Both the position numbers and the translations under genes were made by a program. Positions 11,211 to 22,272 of a stretch of DNA of 64,000 nt are shown here, piece after piece; the stretch's first letter is position 1; each line of letters starts with the position of its first letter. Source of the stretch: Aurantimonas sp. Leaf443 (GTDB lineage Bacteria > Pseudomonadota > Alphaproteobacteria > Rhizobiales > Rhizobiaceae). A model generated the notes under the pieces. It was not told where the DNA came from and searched no databases. It saw only the letters and a program-made list of their open reading frames with translations. Location of the stretch: positions 383,977-447,976 of the forward strand of contig NZ_LMRD01000006.1 of assembly GCF_001425575.1 (NCBI RefSeq), read 5' to 3'.

Positions 11211-12860
11211 TCAAAGAGGAGTTCCGCGCCGTGCCTTATCCGTCATCCAGGCGGCAACCCTATCAAGAAACGCCCAAACATCGTCGTTATCTGGATGAAC
11301 ATAATCTGGACGCTTCGGATCGCTTCCCATTGCATCGAAGATTTTGCGCAGCCATTTTTTGCTTCTGGTGACGTTCAATCCTGGTAGCCAGTGCTCGACT
11401 TCACCATTCCTTAGTACGAACAGACCGTATTGATCGAGGCGTTCGAATAAATTTTCGGCCTTTTCCTTCGAAGCGCCGTTAAGTAAAGCAATTCCGCCAT
11501 TTGACTTAGGTTTATTGTCGTCTGAGATAAGTTCTGACCAGACGTCTGCACGATCCAGCTTTATAGAATTGTGGGGCTTGGGGTAATTTGCGGCTTCCAA
11601 GAGAACTGGGAAGTTGGTTTCGGGGTTGAGTGCGTCAATGTCGAGAATGGCGGCCACGGGTATCCCGAGTGCCCGGAGCGGACCGACAATCTTATTGATC
11701 GAGTCCTTCCCGTTGGCGTTCAGAAAGAGCGTGTTCGGCGCACCTCGTCCAGATTCTTCTGCCAGAAGCCGCTCGTTGACCTCTTGGTAGAAGGCGCGGT
11801 CTGCATCCGCTTCGGTGACCACGACACCTTCGTAAAAGAGGCCCGACAATGCATTTGCAGATCGCAAGAGTGGTTCTTGCATCATGACGCGGATGTCGTC
11901 GTTTGAGAGCGCGCGAGCAGTGGCGCTGCCTTGTTGATAGGTTAGCCGAACTACATTGACCTTCGCACCCGACTGAATCGCACCCATTAGGAATTGGCTG
12001 CTATGAGTCGATACAAAAATCTGTTTGTCATCTTGGCTCGCAGTCTGGGCGATTTCACGGCCAAGTTTATGGGCCAGCGTGGGGTGTAAAAAGGCTTCCG
12101 GCTCGTCAAGGATTATGATCTTCGGGTCGCTTGCGCGCAGTGCTAACAGTATGCCCGTAAAGGCCTTCATTCCGTCGCTCCACTGATGAATGGGACGAGC
12201 ATTCCTCATCCATTCTATCGTGGCGTCCTCTACGGTTCGCTCGTTTGGTGGGGCCGTGTTCCCATATCGCAGGTGGATCGACGCACCCTCCGAAATGTCC
12301 ATACCCAGATAAAGGCCGAAGGCATCGAAAAGGACATTCCGTAGCGACTGTCGGCGAGGATCGTCCGTTAGAAGTCTCGCAAAAGTGCTTTGCGGGTTCT
12401 TCAAATCGCCTCTATCCTGTTTCGTTGTCAGTTGGATTCTACTTGGCCCATCGAGATTGAGCATATGGTGGGCTGCGTAGAAGCGAACAAAGCAATCCGT
12501 CTGGCGAGCAGGATTTTTAAGAATTTCGTAAAAACTTGGGATGTGTACTTGTGTTCTTGAAGTTTTAAAATTTAGGTACACATGATCAGGGAGATCCACT
12601 TCCCCCGGGTGTCGTCGATAGTCCGTCGATTTTATTAGAATCGCATCAATTTCTTTAGCTGTATGTTTTCGAAATTGAAGATCCTCAAGAATTGCACGAG
12701 GCGTACTTCCTATGCTGCCGAAGTCAGCAATTTCGCGCAGAACTAAGCTCTTCCCCGAGTTGTTTGGTCCAACGAAGATCGTAACGGCGGGCTCGTCTAA
12801 CACGAGTGGGCCTGACCCTTGTCCCGCGCCAAATCGAAACCTTACATGGTCAATAAGCAC
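11211..12860 (-). CDS. Stand-alone OLD-family-like ATPase/TOPRIM nuclease
   Basis: A 549-residue protein with an N-terminal ABC-type ATPase and a C-terminal TOPRIM domain, the layout of OLD nucleases and of Gabija GajA. Walker A GPNNSGKS is at 31-38, a signature-like segment IHQWSDGMKAFTGIL is near 240, Walker B IIILDEPEAFLHP near 262, and the H-loop FVSTHSSQFL follows. The TOPRIM acidic residues are in GVVVTEADADRAFYQ and AAILDIDAL. I chose the GTG at 12860, preceded by AGGAG six bases away; an upstream frame extends 17 codons. No helicase (GajB) or reverse transcriptase lies nearby, so a class 1 (solitary) OLD nuclease fits best. Composition is AT-rich relative to the genome, which suggests acquisition. 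Anti-phage action is inferred from the family. Confidence 0.8.
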   Translation of the reverse strand: MLIDHVRFRFGAGQGSGPLVLDEPAVTIFVGPNNSGKSLVLREIADFGSIGSTPRAILEDLQFRKHTAKEIDAILIKSTDYRRHPGEVDLPDHVYLNFKTSRTQVHIPSFYEILKNPARQTDCFVRFYAAHHMLNLDGPSRIQLTTKQDRGDLKNPQSTFARLLTDDPRRQSLRNVLFDAFGLYLGMDISEGASIHLRYGNTAPPNERTVEDATIEWMRNARPIHQWSDGMKAFTGILLALRASDPKIIILDEPEAFLHPTLAHKLGREIAQTASQDDKQIFVSTHSSQFLMGAIQSGAKVNVVRLTYQQGSATARALSNDDIRVMMQEPLLRSANALSGLFYEGVVVTEADADRAFYQEVNERLLAEESGRGAPNTLFLNANGKDSINKIVGPLRALGIPVAAILDIDALNPETNFPVLLEAANYPKPHNSIKLDRADVWSELISDDNKPKSNGGIALLNGASKEKAENLFERLDQYGLFVLRNGEVEHWLPGLNVTRSKKWLRKIFDAMGSDPKRPDYVHPDNDDVWAFLDRVAAWMTDKARRGTPL

Positions 12861-13011
12861 AGAAATCTCCTCTTGATGCTGATCGTTAGGCAGCGGCGGT
12901 CGGCCACGCATGTCGACACCGTCGCGTGAGGTCCCCGTTCTTCATATAGACGAACGCAGCTGGATGGGCGTTGGACGACCGAAGCAATCGCCGCCGCCCG
13001 GCGGCGGGCGG

Positions 13012-13407
13012 TCAGTCGGCGGCGGGTTCGGGCGGGACGGGGATGGCGTTGCCGTCCTCGTCGATGGCGACCATGACGAAGCTCGCCTCGGTCACCTTCA
13101 CGCGCTCGCCGGTGATGCGGCGGCGGACATGGGCCTCGATGGCGAGGGTGATGGAACTGCGGCCGACCTTCTCGATCGTCGTGTAGACGCAGAGCGTGTC
13201 GCCGATCTTCACCGGCTTCTTGAAGGTGAGCGCGTTGACGGCGACGGTGGCGACGCGGCCATGGGCGCGTTCGCCCGCCCGGATGCCGGCGGCCAGATCC
13301 ATCTGCGCCATGACCCAGCCGCCGAAGATGTCGCCATTGGCGTTGGCGTCGGCGGGCATGGCGGGAATGCGCACCGTCAACTCGCCCTGCGGCTTCTCTT
13401 CGTTCAT
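13012..13407 (-). CDS. Acyl-CoA thioesterase, YciA-like hotdog fold
   Basis: The 131-residue product is a single hotdog-fold domain of the YciA/BACH acyl-CoA thioesterase group, which hydrolyses acyl-CoA to free acid and CoA in the cytoplasm. The diagnostic block NANGDIFGGWVMAQMDLAAG near residues 24-43 holds the catalytic Asp and the helix N-terminus, and the domain ends with an EASFVMVAIDEDGN stretch and a short Pro-rich tail. I chose ATG 13407, which follows GGCGGGGC; an upstream in-frame codon would add only a basic low-complexity leader. It returns to normal high GC, so the acquired segment ends between 12860 and 13011. Confidence 0.9.
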   Translation of the reverse strand: MNEEKPQGELTVRIPAMPADANANGDIFGGWVMAQMDLAAGIRAGERAHGRVATVAVNALTFKKPVKIGDTLCVYTTIEKVGRSSITLAIEAHVRRRITGERVKVTEASFVMVAIDEDGNAIPVPPEPAAD

Positions 13408-13529
13408 CACAGCCCCGCCTCCACGCCCCCGTCCCGTCCGGCGCCGGCGCGTGGGGCCCGGCGGCGGATCGCGCCGGGAGCCATAGACCATCGCGCGGCA
13501 CTTCGCACGCCGGTTGCAGGGGCGCGGCG

Positions 13530-14414
13530 TCAGCCCACGCGGCGCCCGGCGCGCAGCGGCACGAGTTCGACGGCGAGCATGGCGGAAAAGATCAGCGCGC
13601 AGCCGAGAAGCCCGACCGGGCCGATGCGCTCGCCGAGGAACAGGGCGCCGAAGAGCGCGGCGAAGAGCGCTTCGGAGGAGAGGAAGATCGCCGCCTGCGG
13701 TGCGCTCGTGTGGCGCTGGCCGATGACCTGGAGCGTGAAGGCGAGGCCGGTGGCGAAGAGGCCGCCATAGAGGATCTCGGGCAGCGCGGCCTGCAGGCCC
13801 GCGAGGCGCGGGGCCTCGAACAGGCCGGTGCCGGCGAGCGCCAGAAGGCCGCAGACCGCGAACTGGACGGCGGACAGCGCGAGCGGGCGGCCGCTCGCCG
13901 CCACGACGCGGCCGACGGCCATGATCTGCAGCGCCCAGAACAGGGCGCAGGCGACCATCAGGAGATCGCCGAGGCCGAGCGCCGCCCCGCCGCCGCCGAG
14001 AAGCGCGATGCCGAGAAAGGCCGCCGCGGCGCTCGGCCAGACGACGGGATGGGGGTGCTGGCGCAGGAGCGCCAGTGACAGGAGCGGCGTGAAGACGACG
14101 TAGAGGCCGGTGAGGAAGCCGGCATTGGTGACGCTGGTCGAGACGATGCCGATCTGCTGCAGGATGGCCGCGACGAAGAGAAGCGTGCCCGAGAGGCAGA
14201 AGCCGGCAAGCGACCGGCGATCCAAGGGCCGCGCATGCGCCCGGCGGCCCTCGCGCCAGGCGAAGGGCAGGAGCGCCATCGCCGCGATGAGGAACTTGGT
14301 GGCGACGAAGGTCCAGGGCCCGATATGCGCCATGGCCGTGGACTGGGCGAGGAACCCCATGCCCCAGACGGCGCCGGCGGTGAGAAGCAGGAAATTGGCG
14401 CTTGCGCGGGTCAT
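13530..14414 (-). CDS. EamA/DMT-superfamily transporter
   Basis: An inner-membrane permease of the drug/metabolite transporter superfamily. The 294 residues hold ten hydrophobic spans in two EamA repeats; the first repeat begins with TAGAVWGMGFLAQSTAM and the second ends with SSEALFAALFGALFLGERIG, the usual helix 9 signature of the family. The substrate cannot be told from the sequence; relatives export metabolites or take up cofactors. The ATG at 14414 is the natural start just before the first span. It is divergent from the DUF1176 gene, with 270 bases between the two starts that should hold both promoters. Confidence 0.85.
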   Translation of the reverse strand: MTRASANFLLLTAGAVWGMGFLAQSTAMAHIGPWTFVATKFLIAAMALLPFAWREGRRAHARPLDRRSLAGFCLSGTLLFVAAILQQIGIVSTSVTNAGFLTGLYVVFTPLLSLALLRQHPHPVVWPSAAAAFLGIALLGGGGAALGLGDLLMVACALFWALQIMAVGRVVAASGRPLALSAVQFAVCGLLALAGTGLFEAPRLAGLQAALPEILYGGLFATGLAFTLQVIGQRHTSAPQAAIFLSSEALFAALFGALFLGERIGPVGLLGCALIFSAMLAVELVPLRAGRRVG

Positions 14415-14684
14415 GGCGGTCTCCGGGCTGTCCGGTGGTCGAAGGCCGGTCGGCCGGGGCGACGGGCGGGCCCTGTCGGCGGGACGGCAGGGGTCACCCG
14501 CGCTCTACAGGATGGCGCGCGACGCGTGTAGCGGTTTTGCCAGACGGCGAGGGCGCGCCCGCGCGAAGGCATGTTTCGGCTCGCCGGGACGAGGCGGAGC
14601 GGGGCGCTTTTCGCGCCGCAGGAGTTGCGGCATGGTCGCGCCGTCCAGCGCTCCCGGCGCGGGCGGCCACACAAGGGAATCGCC

Positions 14685-15722
14685 ATGGGTTCGTCGCTTC
14701 GCATCGCCTTGTCGACCGCCCTGGCCATCGGAACGGTCGCGCCCGCCCGGGCGGGGCCGTCCGCGACCTTCATGGACTGGACGGTCGTGTGCAGCGACGG
14801 GCTGGCCTGCTCGGCCTCCGTCTTCCGGGAGGGCGCGGAGGGCGGCCTGCGGTCCCTCGCCATCAGGCGCGCGGCCGGCGGCGACGCGGCTGCCGCGGTG
14901 ACGCTCGGCGCCGACGGCAGGGCGGCACCGACCGGCCCGGTCGTCTTCACGCCCGACGACGGGGCGGCCGTCTCGTTCTCGGCGGAAGACTTTGGCGTGG
15001 ACGCGCAGGGCAACCTGACGGCGCGGCCGGGCGAGGTCGGCGCTCGGCTTCAGGCGGCCCTGCGCCGCGGCACGCAGGTGCGCATCGCCTACGAGACGGC
15101 GGAAGGGCCACGGGAGGGAACGCTCTCGACCAGGGGCTTCGTCGCGGCGCTGCGCTTCATGGACGAGGCGCAGTATCGCGCCGGCACGGTGAGTGCCCTG
15201 GAGGCGAAAGGGCCGGACCCTGCGCGCGCGGCGGCCTTGCTGCCGAAGGACATCGCGACGGCGGCCGACCTGCCGGAGGTGGTCCGCCGGCTTTGGGCCG
15301 ACGGGGCGGCGGACTGCGCCGCGTTCGACGGCTACGAGCCGGACGCCATCGGCTTCAGCGCGCCCCTCGGGACGGACAGGCTCTTCGGCCTCCTCTGCGG
15401 CTCGCCGGGCGCCTACAATTCGATCAGCCGCTTCTATCGCCTGTCGCAGGACGGGTCCGCCGAACCCGTGGCGCTGCCCGGCATGAGCGAGAAGGGGCCG
15501 GTCGCGCTCGACTGGGTGATGAACGCGGACTGGGACGACCGGAGCAGGACGCTCACCGCCTTCGCCAGGGGGCGCGGCCTCGGCGATTGCGGCACGTTCG
15601 ACCGCTGGCATCTGGAGACGGGCGAACTCGGCTTCGTGCTCGTGGAGTCGCGGGCCAAGGACGAGTGCGACGGCGATGTCGGGGACGGGCCGGAAAGCTG
15701 GGAGAGGCTCTGGCCGCGTTGA
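14685..15722 (+). CDS. DUF1176 family exported protein
   Basis: A 345-residue exported protein that I assign to the DUF1176 family from its length, its N-terminal FMDWTVVCSDGLACSA stretch and its closing region (DWDDRSRTLTAFARGRGLGDC followed by a W.W.G..F.L conserved layout). The signal peptide ends around APARA at residue 25. Cysteines near 36, 41, 210, 235, 305 and 325 suggest disulfide bonds in the periplasm. The biochemical role of the family is unknown. I chose ATG 14685 because it starts the signal peptide; the frame is open upstream but without a signal-like sequence. It converges with the DUF1499 gene, 7 bases apart. Confidence 0.75.
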   Translation: MGSSLRIALSTALAIGTVAPARAGPSATFMDWTVVCSDGLACSASVFREGAEGGLRSLAIRRAAGGDAAAAVTLGADGRAAPTGPVVFTPDDGAAVSFSAEDFGVDAQGNLTARPGEVGARLQAALRRGTQVRIAYETAEGPREGTLSTRGFVAALRFMDEAQYRAGTVSALEAKGPDPARAAALLPKDIATAADLPEVVRRLWADGAADCAAFDGYEPDAIGFSAPLGTDRLFGLLCGSPGAYNSISRFYRLSQDGSAEPVALPGMSEKGPVALDWVMNADWDDRSRTLTAFARGRGLGDCGTFDRWHLETGELGFVLVESRAKDECDGDVGDGPESWERLWPR

Positions 15723-15729
15723 GGCGCCG

Positions 15730-16236
15730 TCAGTCCGCCGGGCGCAGCGGCGCGAGGAGGCGTTCGAGCCGGGCACGGTTCGTGCCGAAATCGCCGCGGC
15801 CGAGCGCCGAGCGCGAATAGAGGAGGAGGGCGGTGCCCTCGGGGCCCGGGCGGGCGCGGATGTCCAGCGTGTCGGGAAAGCGCAGGACGGGCGTGCGCAG
15901 CACGTAGCGCCGGTAGAGCGGGTCCGAACCGTCGTCGACGCGGGTGCCGTCGCCCTCGCGCGCGACTTGCTCTTCGAGGCGGGCGAGGAGTTCGCCGGGC
16001 GGACGGGCGAAGAGCGGCAGTTCGATCTCCGCCGGCGCGGGGCAGGCGCCGCGGCTGCAGGCGAGCGCGTCGTTCGGCACGGTGCGTCGGCGCAGCGTCG
16101 CGAAATCGACGGGGCCGAGATCGGCGGGACCGGCGAGCCGATCCCAGACGCGGGCGGGGCCGATCGCGAAGAACGCGCCGGTGCCCACGACCGCGGCGCC
16201 GAGGAGTAAGAGGAACAGGCGGTTGAGGAGACGCAT
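15730..16236 (-). CDS. DUF1499 family membrane-anchored protein
   Basis: A 168-residue protein with one N-terminal hydrophobic span (about 5-25) that acts as an anchor or uncleaved signal. The remainder matches the DUF1499 pattern, with the closing block LLYSRSALGRGDFGTNRARLERLL. Members of the family are periplasm-facing proteins of unknown role. The gene sits tail-to-tail with the DUF1176 gene and diverges from sodC, whose start lies 136 bases away. Confidence 0.8.
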   Translation of the reverse strand: MRLLNRLFLLLLGAAVVGTGAFFAIGPARVWDRLAGPADLGPVDFATLRRRTVPNDALACSRGACPAPAEIELPLFARPPGELLARLEEQVAREGDGTRVDDGSDPLYRRYVLRTPVLRFPDTLDIRARPGPEGTALLLYSRSALGRGDFGTNRARLERLLAPLRPAD

Positions 16237-16372
16237 GGAACGGACTCACGAAACGGGCACGAAGCCGTGTGCGGCGAGCGGGAACGATCGAAACCGCCCG
16301 GTGTTGCCGAAGCCCCTGCGCTTTTCGTCCGCGAGGGCGCAAACCCATTCGAACCCGACCGGAGTGTTCCCC

Positions 16373-16897
16373 ATGATGTCCCTGTCCAAGACCGCCGCCG
16401 CCGCCATGGCTCTTCTCGTGCCGATGGCCGCCCCCGCGCTGGCGCAGCAGGCGGCCGGCGAAAGCGTCGTCGCGATCAAGGGCGTGGACGGGACCGACCA
16501 CGGCACCGTGACGCTGCGCCAGACGCCGCAGGGCATGCTGCTGGTGGCGGCGCTGAAGGGCGTGCCGGACGGAGAGCATTCCTTCCACGTGCACGAGAAG
16601 GGCCTGTGCGAGGCCAAATTCGAGTCCGCCGGCGGGCATTTCAACCCGGACGGCAAGGCGCATGGCTACATGGCCGAGGGCGGTCCCCATGCCGGCGACA
16701 TGCCGAACTTCACGGCGACCGGCGGGACGGCGAATTTCCAGGTCTTCAACCCGATGATCGGCAGCGGTTCGGCCGCGCTCGACGACGCCGACGGCTCCTC
16801 CCTCGTCATCCATTCGGGCGCCGACGACTACGTCTCGCAGCCTGCCGGCAAGGCGGGCGACCGGATCGCCTGCGGCGTGATCCATCCGGCGAAGTAG
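16373..16897 (+). CDS. sodC: Periplasmic Cu/Zn superoxide dismutase
   Basis: SodC converts superoxide to hydrogen peroxide and oxygen in the periplasm. The 174-residue precursor has a signal peptide ending near ALA at 24. All expected metal ligands can be seen: copper histidines in HSFHVHEKG, the bridging histidine in GGHFNP, zinc ligands in KAHGYMAEGGPHAGD, and the last copper histidine in SSLVIHSGADD. The disulfide cysteines are in EKGLCE and RIACGVI, and the active-site arginine is in GDRIACGV. Two adjacent ATG codons (16373, 16376) could serve as the start. No operon partner is evident. Confidence 0.95.
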   Translation: MMSLSKTAAAAMALLVPMAAPALAQQAAGESVVAIKGVDGTDHGTVTLRQTPQGMLLVAALKGVPDGEHSFHVHEKGLCEAKFESAGGHFNPDGKAHGYMAEGGPHAGDMPNFTATGGTANFQVFNPMIGSGSAALDDADGSSLVIHSGADDYVSQPAGKAGDRIACGVIHPAK

Positions 16898-17078
16898 CCT
16901 CCGGCGCGGGTCTTCGGTCGGGCGGCGCGCCCGGCCGGAGACCGGCACCCTCGCGGAACGTCCCCGGCCCCACCTTCGCCCGTCGAAACTTGAGCGTTCG
17001 GGGATGGTCCGGGCCTTTCCCGCCCCGCTTGCGCCGCCATATCGCCTTTTTGCGGCAGCGAAGAGAGCGGGACGGCGC

Positions 17079-19531
<2,453 letters not shown>

Positions 19532-19647
19532 CCGGCACCGGCGACGCGGTCCGGCTTCCGGCCGCGTCGCCCGGCTCGGGCTCCCGCCACGGTCCTGCCG
19601 TCCGGAGGCGGGGCAGGGCATCGCCGGACCTTGCGCGAGCTCAGGCC

Positions 19648-19678
19648 AAAAAAAAGCCGGGCTCGTTCGAACCCGGCT
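19648..19678 (-). terminator. Intrinsic terminator of the minus-strand sRNA
   Basis: Read on the minus strand, AGCCGGG (19678-19672) pairs with CCCGGCT (19661-19655) around a 10-base loop and is followed by a run of eight T residues (19655-19648). The plus strand has only TGAAAAAGGG after the same stem, so this terminator serves a minus-strand transcript, here the candidate cuckoo RNA. Confidence 0.9.
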
Positions 19679-19780
19679 GAAAAAGGGAAACTTTCGAGGA
19701 AAGCAAACCCTTGGGAGGAAACAGTCGAGGCGGGCCGATGGGAGGAGGTATCGGTCGGCTCGACTGGGTTGAGAATACGC
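19648..19780 (-). ncRNA. Candidate cuckoo (alpha-r14 / CCUCCUCCC-motif) small RNA
   Basis: On the minus strand a hairpin exposes the anti-Shine-Dalgarno sequence CCTCCTCCC in its loop. The outer stem AGTCGAG/CTCGACT (19765-19759 with 19729-19723) is 7 bp and the inner stem CCGAT/ATCGG (19754-19750 with 19739-19735) is 5 bp; the loop is ACCTCCTCCC. A second TTTCCTCCC follows at about 19720-19712, and an intrinsic terminator with eight T residues ends the RNA. This two-motif-plus-terminator plan is the hallmark of cuckoo RNAs (alpha-r14 family, also called CcsR in Rhodobacter), stress-related sRNAs of Alphaproteobacteria. The 5' end is my estimate; I could not place a convincing promoter. Confidence 0.8.
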
Positions 19781-20134
19781 CAGTACCTCTTATGAACCAT
19801 AGCGTTGTGCTCATGCCAGCTATGCGCCGCGCGCAGGGCTTGCGCGCGATCCATGAGGCGTCGGTATAGATAACGCGCATGGAGCGATCGGCGACGCCTA
19901 TCGGGGCCCGCAGGCGCGGGGATCGTGACGGTTCGTCCGGCGGTGAGCCGGGACGGCCATCGGTTGCGCCGCGTCCGGTCGTTCGGCCGGGTCCGAGGCT
20001 TTCCCCACGGCGCAAGGGAAGCGCGCCACACTTGAGAGTTGTGAAGTCTATAGCGAATTTTCGCCGGTTGTTGCCCCGTCGCTCGAAATCCTATCGTGGG
20101 AAGAGTGGCTTAGCAGGGCGACGGGCTGGAAAGA

Positions 20135-20854
20135 ATGGCATCTTCACGACCGGTCAGCGTGCGTCCGCTCTATCGGCAGGTTGCGGACGAGTTCATCGCC
20201 CGGATCATCAGTGGCGAATGGAGCCAGGGCCAGCCGATCGACAACGAGACCGAGATCGCGCGTTCGCTCGGCGTCAGCGTCGGAACGGCGCGCAAGGCCT
20301 TCGATATTCTCGTCGAGTACCAGTTGCTCGAGCGCCAGCAGGGGCGGGGCTCCGTCGTGCCGGAACTGTCGCGCGGCGCGGGTCGGGCGCGGTTCAGCAA
20401 CGTCCGTGCCCCCTGCGGATCCCGTGTCACCGGAGAGGTCGAAGTGCGCGACGCGCGGGTCGAGCGTCCCGACGAGAGGGCGGCCGCGCTTCTCGACGTG
20501 GCGGCCGGCACTCAGATCGTCGTCTTCGACCGGCTGCGCACCTATCGGGACCGGGTCTTCATGACCGAGCGCGTCTTCCTGCGCCTGCCCGGCGACCACG
20601 ACGTTCCGGGCGATGCCGAAGCGCTGCGGCGTCTCGCCGAGATGCGCTGGCACGGGTTCGACATCGCCACGGGCAAGAGCGAGCGGGTCGGCACGACCCG
20701 CGCGGCGGCCGAGGACGCGGCCGTCTTCGGGATCGACGAGGGCCATCCCGTGATGACGCTCGAACGCGTCGTGCGCTCCTATCGCGGCCGGCCGCTCGAA
20801 CTTCGCCTCGCCCGCTGCGTGCTGGAACCCGACCTTGTCTACGCCGCCGAATAG
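20135..20854 (+). CDS. GntR-family transcriptional regulator with UTRA domain (HutC type)
   Basis: A 239-residue DNA-binding regulator. The N-terminal winged helix (residues 10-75) is of GntR type: PLYRQVADEFIARIISGEW, then the recognition helix SLGVSVGTARKAFDILV and the wing GRGSVV. The C-terminal UTRA effector domain (about 95-235) follows the chorismate-lyase-like fold of HutC regulators and ends in VLEPDLVYAAE. Such proteins repress catabolic operons until a small ligand binds. No catabolic operon adjoins; the next gene is a membrane protein of unknown role, so the target is unclear. The start ATG at 20135 precedes the winged helix at the usual distance. Confidence 0.9.
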   Translation: MASSRPVSVRPLYRQVADEFIARIISGEWSQGQPIDNETEIARSLGVSVGTARKAFDILVEYQLLERQQGRGSVVPELSRGAGRARFSNVRAPCGSRVTGEVEVRDARVERPDERAAALLDVAAGTQIVVFDRLRTYRDRVFMTERVFLRLPGDHDVPGDAEALRRLAEMRWHGFDIATGKSERVGTTRAAAEDAAVFGIDEGHPVMTLERVVRSYRGRPLELRLARCVLEPDLVYAAE

Positions 20855-20927
20855 GCGGCATCGGCCGGGATGCCACAGGTTAAGCTTGTGTGAAGATCGT
20901 CGCCGACGCGCCGCAATCTGTGTCTAG

Positions 20928-22265
20928 ATGGCGAAAGGGGACTCGCTCGGGACCCTGTTCCTGAACTCCGGTCCGGTCGCCTCGATGAGCCTTTCCCAAT
21001 CCTACATGCTGCGTGGCCAGATCACGCGGCTGGAGACGACGACCCAGGTCACGCTCTCGGTGCTGGCGCTCGGCAGCGGCGTCTTCACCTATCTCGGCGT
21101 GCGCGAACTCCTCGACGGCTCGCCCACGACCGTCTTCCTCGGCGCGGTGATCTATTCGGCGGCCGTCTCGGTTGCGATCTACGCCTTCTGGTCCTACCTC
21201 ATGCGCTTCATGCCGCATGTGCGCCAGGCCGGCAGCCGGCGCATGCTCTATCTCGCGATGGCCATGGGCGCGGGCATGATCATGGCCATGTCCTCCTGGC
21301 TGAACGCCTCGGCGCTCGCGGGCTCGGCGGCGCTGGAACTACATTTGGCCAACACGACCGAGGACTATCAGCAGCGCTTCAACGCGGCGAACGAGAACGC
21401 GCTCGCCGCCCAGAGCCTGCTGCCGGACATCCAGCTGGCGGCGCAGCGCTTTTCCGGGCTCGCCGATCTGGAGCGCTCCACCGGCGGGCTGACGGGCACG
21501 TCCGGCTCAGGCACGGTGGTGCAGCTCCTCTCGCAGATGTCGGCCCAGCTCGGCGGACTGCAGCAGGAGATCGAGGAATCGCGCACCGCCGTCCAGGCGA
21601 TCTTCGACGAGGGCGGCAAGCGGCTGGCGCGCATGCGCGAGCTCGTCTCCTCCTCCGGTCCGATCGCCGAGCGGTCCAACGCCTATGCGGAAGAAGCGGT
21701 GAAGCTTTCCGGCCTCATCACGGCGCTGCAGCAGACCTCCGTCGCGCCCGCCGTGAAGCGGGCGGCGGCCGATCTCGGGCAGACCTTCATCGCGCCCGCC
21801 GCGGACGGCGCCGACATCGCGCTGCAGAACCGGCAGAGCGCGGTGGTCGGGCAGGTCGAGGCCGCGGTGAAGGCGCAGAGCGTGGCGCTGGCGGCGGCGG
21901 CCGACGAGATCCTGGCGCGGCCGGTGATCGAGCCGATGCGCTTCACGCCCCTGTCGGCGCCCGAGGCGGTGATCCGCTATGCCGGCGACTTCCTGCCGTC
22001 CTGGGCCGGCGCCATCGCCATCGACCTCGTGCCGGGGGTCCTGATCTTCATCCTGTGCATCGTGCAGGACGTGATCCGGCGCGAGGACGGGGAGGAGGCC
22101 GACAATGCCGACATGAGCGCCGGCGATCTGATGCGCGCGCTGCGGATCGCCAGACGCCTGCGCGAGGCCGATGGGGCGGTCGAGGTCGAGGACTTCGTGC
22201 AGCAGAACCAGCCGGCCCATCCCGGCCCCTATCCCGTGACGGTGCCGGGCCAGCGGACCGCTTGA
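20928..22265 (+). CDS. Membrane-anchored helical protein of unknown function
   Basis: I recognise no named family. The 445-residue product has three spans near the N-terminus (about 41-62, 67-90, 105-130), then about 200 residues of Ala/Gln/Glu-rich helix likely to form coiled coil in the periplasm (130-360), one more span at about 365-388, and a charged cytoplasmic tail that ends in Pro-rich residues. The layout resembles a scaffold or sensor. The gene lies 7 bases before the ClpP-like protease gene, so the two are almost certainly co-transcribed and probably act together. The start is not certain; in-frame ATG codons also occur at residues 20 and 27. Confidence 0.65.
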   Translation: MAKGDSLGTLFLNSGPVASMSLSQSYMLRGQITRLETTTQVTLSVLALGSGVFTYLGVRELLDGSPTTVFLGAVIYSAAVSVAIYAFWSYLMRFMPHVRQAGSRRMLYLAMAMGAGMIMAMSSWLNASALAGSAALELHLANTTEDYQQRFNAANENALAAQSLLPDIQLAAQRFSGLADLERSTGGLTGTSGSGTVVQLLSQMSAQLGGLQQEIEESRTAVQAIFDEGGKRLARMRELVSSSGPIAERSNAYAEEAVKLSGLITALQQTSVAPAVKRAAADLGQTFIAPAADGADIALQNRQSAVVGQVEAAVKAQSVALAAAADEILARPVIEPMRFTPLSAPEAVIRYAGDFLPSWAGAIAIDLVPGVLIFILCIVQDVIRREDGEEADNADMSAGDLMRALRIARRLREADGAVEVEDFVQQNQPAHPGPYPVTVPGQRTA

Positions 22266-22272
22266 GGCGGCG

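Larger units (their letters stand above)
19532..20134. other. 603-base intergenic region holding the sRNA
   Basis: Besides the minus-strand sRNA at 19648-19780, no protein gene is convincing; overlapping frames on the minus strand read through the RNA hairpins and show no family likeness. The part from 19781 to 20134 should contain the sRNA promoter (minus strand) and the promoter of the GntR regulator gene (plus strand), but I cannot point to boxes with confidence. Confidence 0.6.

Noticed and set aside
11211-12860. A full Gabija defence system
   Set aside because: Only a GajA-like protein is present; no UvrD-type helicase lies beside it.
20880-20894. TTAA-N7-TGAA before the membrane protein gene at 20928
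   Set aside because: It resembles a CtrA box but has a mismatch in the second half-site; too weak to claim.
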